IMG/VR virus record: IMGVR_UViG_3300046660_000189
Span: 1-23,406 of that record
Direction: 5' to 3' (one strand)
Length of the DNA: 23,406 bases
DNA from: a virus
Under the pieces are notes generated by a model that was given only the letters and a program-made list of their open reading frames with translations, had not been told where the DNA came from and did not search any database. How positions within the stretch are numbered: the first letter of the stretch is position 1; every line of letters starts with the position of its first letter. Shown here in pieces: positions 21,961 to 23,406 of the stretch. The position numbers were made by a program, and so were the translations under genes.

Positions 21961-23406
21961 TCACACGGTAAAAATCTGGACTTGCCGGGTCGGGCGCTCG
22001 AAGGCGCAAGCGGCACCGACTGCCATGCAAAGGGCGATGGCGGCGTCGATCTTGTTCGTGGCCCGCTCCTTCGCGAGCCAGTAATTCCCCCAGCGGTCTT
22101 CCGCGGTAACGGCGCTCATCATGGCGCTGATCGTCACCGGGTTATTCTGGATCCGAAGCCGTCCTTCGAGAATGAGCAGTTCGACCATGCGGACGCTCAT
22201 CGGCATCCAAAGGCCCTCAGGTTCCCGGCCCGCGTCGATGGCCGCTTCCTTCATCTCTTCGGTCGGCTTGCCCTTCTTCGTCCCGCCTTGGGGATGCTCG
22301 ACACATTGGATCGAAAGCCCCAGCTCGATCATCTCCGGTTCGAGCATCCGGCTAAAGGCGTATCGGTCATAGGCGAGGCACTGGACGTTGAAGTCATGGG
22401 CCGCTTCGGCGAGGGCTTGGGCTACGTGCCGGTAGTTGATGCTCTGGCCCTTGGGGGCCTGTAGGTGGCCTTGAGTGACCCAAAGTTCATAGGGCAGCTT
22501 ATCGACCAGCGCGCGGGCGGCGATCGTGTCGCCGGGCGTCCACGCCTGCACCCAAGCATCATAGACCGGCTTGCCCTTATGCTCGCCCTCTTCGACGACG
22601 CCGGACTGGACGCAATAGCCGAGCGCGGTGATGTCTTTGACCTGGCTGAGATCGGCGCCGAGACAAGCCTTCTTCCCGGCATGTTCGTCGATGGGCTCGA
22701 AATCAACGATGCACGGCTCTAGCGCGGCCCGCGTCATCCATGCGGTTTCGGCGTCGGTCCAGACACAGAAATGTAGACGAAGGATGCCGTTGAGCTTGCC
22801 GGGCATATCCCGTGCCTGCTTCACGACGCCGGCAAGATATTCCTCTTCAATGGTGATGCCGAGCAGCGGGTTCGCCTTTGCCCAGCATGACGGGTCGTTA
22901 AGCGGGTCATCGCCTTGGTCGAGTGCGCAGACATAGGCGAAGGTCGTGTCGTCGATCGCGTCGCCGATGTAGAATGCGTCATCGCTTCGGGCGTTGAGGT
23001 TCCCGGCCGCCACCTTGACGGCATGTTCATGCTCTTCCCAGCAGACCGAATTGCGGTCGGTGCCGCTGTTCGTGGTCATCAATAGAAGGGGCTGAATGCG
23101 GAACTTGAAGCCGCGCTCCAGCATTTCCATCGTTCCGCGGTCGGGATGCTCGTGGACCTCGTCGCAAAGCGCGAAGTGCGGGCGTGGTCCCGACCCGGTC
23201 TTCTTCGTCTCGCGGCTGACCGGCTCGAAGAATGAACCGGTGTCCGAATAGTGGATATTATATTCCCGGCCTTCGCCGCCGCTGAACCTCAGACGCTTCG
23301 CAAGGGCGGGGGACTGGCGCACCATCTTGACCGCATCGCGGAACAGGATCGCGGCCTGTGACTTCGTCGCGCCCGCCGCGTAAATCTTCGAGCCGGAATC
23401 GCCATC
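21961..23406 (-). CDS. Terminase large subunit, 5' end missing
   Basis: Only the last 481 codons are inside the window; the frame is open through 23406. The visible N-terminal part 'SKIYAAGATKSQAAILFRDA' lies between Walker A (beyond the edge) and the Walker B region 'FALCDEVHEH'. A Terminase_1/HK97-type coupling motif follows ('LLMTTNSGTDRN'). The nuclease domain shows acidic residues in 'GADLSQVKDITAL', 'AYDRYAFSRMLEPE' and 'NKIDAAIALCMAVGAA'. It is the ATPase and nuclease that packages DNA into the prohead. The first in-window Met (23325) is internal, not the start. Confidence 0.95.
   Translation of the reverse strand, partial: DGDSGSKIYAAGATKSQAAILFRDAVKMVRQSPALAKRLRFSGGEGREYNIHYSDTGSFFEPVSRETKKTGSGPRPHFALCDEVHEHPDRGTMEMLERGFKFRIQPLLLMTTNSGTDRNSVCWEEHEHAVKVAAGNLNARSDDAFYIGDAIDDTTFAYVCALDQGDDPLNDPSCWAKANPLLGITIEEEYLAGVVKQARDMPGKLNGILRLHFCVWTDAETAWMTRAALEPCIVDFEPIDEHAGKKACLGADLSQVKDITALGYCVQSGVVEEGEHKGKPVYDAWVQAWTPGDTIAARALVDKLPYELWVTQGHLQAPKGQSINYRHVAQALAEAAHDFNVQCLAYDRYAFSRMLEPEMIELGLSIQCVEHPQGGTKKGKPTEEMKEAAIDAGREPEGLWMPMSVRMVELLILEGRLRIQNNPVTISAMMSAVTAEDRWGNYWLAKERATNKIDAAIALCMAVGAACAFERPTRQVQIFTV

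Larger units (their letters stand above)
157..23406. mobile_element. Integrated HK97-type siphovirus prophage, left part
   Basis: Everything right of the tRNA is phage-like: a small-gene accessory cassette, then a complete late operon running leftward from the large terminase to the spanins and one last small gene. The left boundary is put at the tRNA 3' end by inference; the exact attachment core cannot be fixed because the other junction is outside the window. No integrase, excisionase, repressor or replication gene is present here. The structural set looks nearly complete, but the tail-terminator gene is frameshifted, which could make the prophage defective unless that is a sequencing error or a recoding event. 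Confidence 0.85.

Noticed and set aside
1-23406. Integrase, CRISPR array, insertion sequence, restriction-modification or toxin-antitoxin genes
   Set aside because: No frame shows tyrosine or serine recombinase, transposase, Cas, methylase or known toxin motifs, and no regular CRISPR-type repeats are present.

Overview
The window is the left part of an integrated, HK97-type siphovirus prophage in a high-GC alphaproteobacterium, most likely a sphingomonad. The host estimate is moderate and rests on base composition, the Met-tRNA sequence, a DUF2793 protein, and a distal-tail module of the gene-transfer-agent (GTA) type. An intact host elongator tRNA-Met gene (80-156) with its own promoter sits at the left edge. 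Its 3' end is the probable attachment site. No integrase, repressor or replication gene is in the window, so the other end of the prophage lies beyond position 23406.

Right after the tRNA comes an accessory cassette of about 2 kb (330-2052). One small basic gene reads leftward (330-674) and four tightly overlapping small genes read rightward (853-2052). The divergent control region between them carries three near-identical palindromes whose centres are exactly 35 bp apart. Related composite repeats (270-301 and 2341-2375) flank the cassette, and two intrinsic terminators (2077-2107 and 2222-2258) close it on the right. None of these five genes has a function I can name.

From 23406 down to 2399 lies one long leftward late operon. 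In transcription order it holds: large terminase (5' end cut off by the window), prohead protease, major capsid, a hairpin terminator or attenuator, a small Lys-rich protein, portal, a carbohydrate-binding-like protein, two head-tail connectors, a decoration-like protein, an HK97 gp10-type protein, a frameshifted DUF3168 tail terminator, tail tube, the G/GT tail-assembly chaperones, tape measure, DUF2460, DUF2163, NlpC/P60 peptidase, a 1075-residue hub, three appendage proteins, and a lysis cassette (membrane protein, GH24 endolysin, holin-like protein, Rz/Rz1 spanins). The last gene is a small protein of unknown role. Most neighbours overlap by ATGA or GTGA, so translational coupling is the rule.

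Features that stand out: a textbook GGGAAAG -1 frameshift site with a downstream hairpin in the chaperone gene; a large beta-propeller-like insertion in the hub; portal placed after capsid with a terminator-like hairpin between them; a rightward two-helix membrane gene (14545-14781) set into the leftward tail operon; a broken tail-terminator gene; a fresh 51-bp in-frame duplication in an appendage gene; and the phased operator and repeat system around the left-end cassette.
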